Assembly (NCBI GenBank): GCA_026874595.1
Contig: CM049315.1
Coordinates: forward strand, 77,093,401-77,157,400
Direction: 5' to 3'
Source: Sipunculus nudus
Lineage: Eukaryota; Annelida; Sipuncula; Golfingiida; Sipunculidae
Length of the DNA stretch: 64,000 nt
The notes beneath the pieces were generated by a model. The model did no database searches and was not told the origin of the DNA. It worked only from the letters and a program-made list of their open reading frames with translations. This document shows positions 60,601 to 64,000 of the stretch, piece after piece (the stretch's first letter is position 1; the number at the start of each line of letters is the position of its first letter). The position numbers were made by a program, and so were the translations under genes.

Positions 60601-61198
60601 TTGCCGTAAATTGGTTCTAATAAATATTCTTTGCAGGGTTAAACAGTTGCCCGGTGGTAAAAAAGGTTAAAAATAAAGCCTCAATCATCTGCTAACCAAT
60701 ACATCTAAGATATTAAACAGAATGGCCGCCGTATAACCTTACACTAGAAGCAGCTACCTTTTATCATAGACGCGAGTTTGATGTCTGCCTCTATGTCTTA
60801 GGGTTTACAAATTAAGACTTTAAGACAAGAATAAAATATATTGAGAATCATGTAACCTAAAACATCAAATATGACATCTAAGATGGCCACTAATGCACTT
60901 TAAAATCTTATGACAGTTCTGAGAGGATAAAACAGAATGATGATATACGGGGATAAGAAGTAATTTTGCCATATGATGTAAGGGTCGGATGTGAACTCGA
61001 AGGTCTTGAACTCGGACCTCTACATGAGGTCAGGTCTCAAAATCTAGGCCAAACCCAGCTCCAGTCAAATACGAACAAGCTCTGTGGAACATACTGGAAA
61101 ACATGCTGATAACATATGTATGTATATGTAACATGGATACGTATAACTATTAAAGAATGTTAGAGAATGTACTTATATATATACCCTTTGCTTTGCCC

Positions 61199-62850
61199 TC
61201 ATACTCCTTGTATTAATGTTTTTATTCGTTTGATCTCCAATCCCACATCACTCACATCTTGGTAGTCTATAAAGTCCGGCGTCAAAATTATATGTAGTGG
61301 GTCAGTAGCCCCGTTTTTCATCTGCATGGGCAGCTGTATTGGGCTTTGGGAATCATTCGATTCCATGAGTACTGCTACTTCGGGAGTTTTCCTCTTTTGG
61401 GCTTCTAACATGCTTTATCGGCGGCTCTTTTTTAATTACTTGCAAATTTGGGGCGATTTCAACGATGACGATATTATTTGTATTGAAAGCATTCCTTGGT
61501 CCTTCCTTGCTTTCTTTTGCCGCACCTGAGTTCTAGATATAGGGGTTGCTTGGGAATGCAGGTCGTAAATAGCAAAGTTGAACTTTTGTAATCCCTGTCT
61601 CTGTGATGCACGCTAAGGTCGTCTCGGGGATATACAAAATGATATGCCTCTCACCGATTAGCTGTTCGCAATTGTTCTACGCTTGTTATTGATAATGCAG
61701 GGAATAACTGAAGTATCCTTGAAATCTTGTGACATGGCCTGTTCCTCACTGACACTTTAGAGAATGTTACTTTAAATTGCAGATCATAATGCCCTGGGTA
61801 GCTTTCATAACCTCCTGTGGAACAGGGTCAAGCGTGTCGATGGTTGATTACTAATGTATCTGATCCATTTTCTCTGCAATGACTTTGGGAAGTCTATATA
61901 TCAGTTTATGAAAGTGTTTAAATTCTCTCATCTTCACTTTTAATGGGGCATGCAGTTTCTATAGAGGTGGGAATAGCTCTTTGTTTGCAGGTTCCATATA
62001 ATGCTTTGATGGAGCTTATTTTCAGCATGGTGCTTGATTTCCACTCACCTTCTTCTTCCATCACTGTCACTGTGCTGCTTGGGACTGACTCTTTAGCTCC
62101 TCAAAACATTTCTTTTGTAGAAGTGAAAGACATTCTGCAATCTATGAAGGCCTTTGTTCATTCTCAAACAGGTATTATTGGTTGACTCTTTTGGCAACCG
62201 AATGTTGACTCCTTCTTCTTAACCAAAATTCTGACCTGGTTTCCGATTTGCTTACCAGCTCCAGACAGGGTTGCGTAGGAGGTCAGCATGTTTTCCAGGC
62301 CAGTGGCAAAGTAGTTAAGAAGACTTGTTTGTGTCAATTCATCAATATTGAATGTTCTGTAGGATCTGGTTGTTTCCTGGTGGACGGTGTAGTGTGCAGT
62401 GTAAGGATCTATCTGACCAAGCGGTGGTGTATCTAAAACTAGGCTGCATGCACGGCCCTGTGATCCTGGAGTCTTGTGTATAGCATCCTCGGTTGATGTC
62501 TTAGTAGATTAAGTGGCACTGTTTGTATCTCATAATCACTCAGATGCTTCCAGTTTATTTTGTATTTGTCTGATTATTTGAAAGAAGTGTTTGTGAAAGT
62601 CAAATTGTTCTCTACAGAGATGATTAAAACAGACAATGATCTTGAAAAATATACTTTTTTCCATGTGGACCAGGCATGCCCCTCTTATTTCTCTAGTCTG
62701 TGCCGACTCTGGCATCTTAGGTCGACCAGCAACATGCGCTTGTCTTTAAGTGCATGTCGGCTTTCAAGATCTTCATAGACGGATCCATAGCAACTGTTTG
62801 ATTGCACGATATAGATGTAGGAGTTTAAACTTATACCAGCGATTTTGGTC
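61199..62850 (-). pseudogene. Unidentified frameshifted coding relic inside the inverted-arm element
   Basis: On the minus strand, open stretches hand over between frames as in a decayed gene. From about 62720, AQTREIRGACLVHMEKSIFF continues into a Phe/His-rich stretch. From about 62475, AIHKTPGSQGRACSLVLDTP is followed by LGQIDPYTAHYTVHQETTRS and then FNIDELTQTSLLNYFATGLE, then NQVRILVKKKESTFGCQ, to a stop near 62184. After a frame change, LSLLQKKCFEELKSQSQAAQ lies near 62120-62060. KEGPRNAFNTNNIVIVEIAP and a Lys/Pro/Ser-rich tail lie near 61510-61380, beside the 70-codon frame 61411-61199. No catalytic motif is recognised, so no function is given. The + frames at 61943-62185, 62248-62436 and 62560-62778 are antisense shadows. 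Confidence 0.5.
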
Positions 62851-63399
62851 CTGTTTTATATGGACACATGCAGCATTCCATACAGCATGATAATGGAAGA
62901 TCAAGCATGGTTATTCTGCACTTGAATATGATCAGATAAATAGAAAAGCCTACAAATAATTGTGTTTCAATGATGACGCTCATCCTAATTCAAGTGACTC
63001 CAGCTATTTTATTACTGAGAGTCTTAGAGTAAACACCTTTTTCACCTGTCGAATTGAAATGCACCAGTTTTAGCCGGATTCAATGTACTGGTGGCAATTT
63101 TGGGTCAATGTTTAATATTTAAGAAACCCTGAATACGTAAGGATTTACTTCTCTTCTTAATTTCTCACTTTTAGACACTAAACTCAGCGTCAGACGTCAT
63201 CCTGTCGTCAACGATAGAACCATTTAACCATATTAATGTAAAATTATTCGGCTGACATATTGGATGCTATTTGGAGAGTATGGGTAATCTGCACGTTCAA
63301 GTTTATTCGGAAAAATGTTTACCACTGGGCAAATAATTAACCCTAAAATAACTAAAGTAATAATGTAAAAAGTGACTTATGAACATTTGATTCCATCTT

Positions 63400-63904
63400 T
63401 GAGTTTGGAGTCACCTGACTACACAGCGATGCTTTATTTGGTTTCAATTGATTCACAAATCAATAAACGTAATAGTCGATACATAAAATACAACTCTATG
63501 ATGATAAAGGACTTGTATTTGTCAGTGACATAGATACATAATGATGTACTATTGGTTTTATTTGCTTTCTGAAACCCTAAGACCCAGTAGTAGATATAAA
63601 AATTACAACTTTACGATGAAAAATTGATGATTTACAGCCATTTTTAAGTACTTGGTGGCTATTTTGGAAACAACATTTTATTTTTCAGTGACATAAATAC
63701 GTAATGATATTTTTATTTGTTCCAAAGGATTTCTGGACCCCAAAAATCTAATGGTAGATACCAAAATTACAACGCCATGATGAAAAATAAATGATTTATC
63801 GCCACCTTGGACGCCATCTTGAAAATAACAATTTTTCCGGAGTCAAATTTTGGTAAACTTTTGATATATTGTTAAGCTGGTCCTATAATACAGAAATTCA
63901 CCAT
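63400..63904 (-). repeat. Right inverted arm, built of diverged ~160 bp units
   Basis: Reverse complement of the left arm. Blocks such as GTAGATACCAAAATTACAAC and ATGAAAAAT(A/T)(A/G)ATGATTTA occur about three times (near 63480, 63590 and 63750), one unit more than in the matching part of the left arm. Confidence 0.75.
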
Positions 63905-64000
63905 ATAACAATTTATTGCAAATTGAGTGTGGTTGAGCTATATTTTCCGTCTTTTTACCCTTCTTATTGCCGTGCGTTAGGACAGTCTCTCCTGTCATAC

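Larger units (their letters stand above)
60164..63904. mobile_element. Element with long inverted arms and an internal coding relic
   Basis: 60164-60256 and the reverse complement of 63812-63904 match with about 6 mismatches in 93 bp and no gap, including TATTATAGGACCAGCTTAAC and TTTCAAGATGGCG. Weaker inverted similarity extends inward to about 60600 and 63400 and outward to at least 60130 and 63930, so the true ends may lie outside the stated limits or the window. Between the arms lies a minus-strand coding relic (61.2-62.85 kb). Arms of hundreds of bp around a single coding region suggest a DNA transposon; the superfamily is not recognised. Confidence 0.75.

Overview
The window looks like non-coding, repeat-rich chromosomal DNA from a marine invertebrate, most likely a bivalve mollusc. 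This is inferred from the AT-rich composition, the many long (AT)n, (CT)n and (GT)n tracts, the absence of bacterial gene structure, and the mix of L1-like and CR1/L2-like LINE remnants, tRNA-derived SINEs, TTAA-flanked MITEs and a MULE-type transposase relic. I find no intact host protein-coding gene. Nearly every open frame over 60 codons is a chance frame, a translated microsatellite or satellite, or a piece of a decayed transposon. The best sign of a host transcription unit is a promoter-like and exon-like stretch near 21.27-22.06 kb on the + strand.

Layout. 0-5 kb: unique AT-rich DNA, microsatellites and a 4-unit ~94 bp tandem repeat (4558-4932). 5.4-15.2 kb: several copies in both orientations of one MITE family ('MITE-A', TTAA-flanked, terminus ending ATTCACCT), one with its terminus amplified into a 39 bp minisatellite (9243-9437), another split by a second MITE ('MITE-B', 14280-14746). 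A GC-richer island with broken open frames lies at 7.33-8.06 kb. 17-31 kb: mostly unique DNA with three tRNA-related SINE traces, the candidate promoter/exon and microsatellites. 31.7-33.2 kb (+) and 37.8-40.9 kb (-): two 5'-truncated L1-like LINE ORF2 remnants.

43.6-52.2 kb is the most structured part. It holds a minus-strand MULE transposase relic whose reading continues into a Ulp1-like cysteine-protease domain and a PHD-like finger. Next to it is a ~4 kb satellite of 26 bp monomers interrupted by a solo LTR (4 bp target duplication CTCT). The LTR is itself interrupted by a 1.8 kb foldback element (6 bp target duplication GTTAGG), which carries a MITE-A remnant.

52.2-64 kb: further diverged tandem repeats, a CpG-rich patch (56.7-57.1 kb), a CR1/L2-like LINE 3' end (59.2-59.7 kb), and a ~3.7 kb element with long inverted arms (60.16-63.90 kb) enclosing a frameshifted minus-strand coding relic that I cannot identify.

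The elements do not form a pathway. They record successive insertions, and the target-site duplications give their order at 45.5-48.2 kb. All similarities were judged by eye; no alignment or database search was run.
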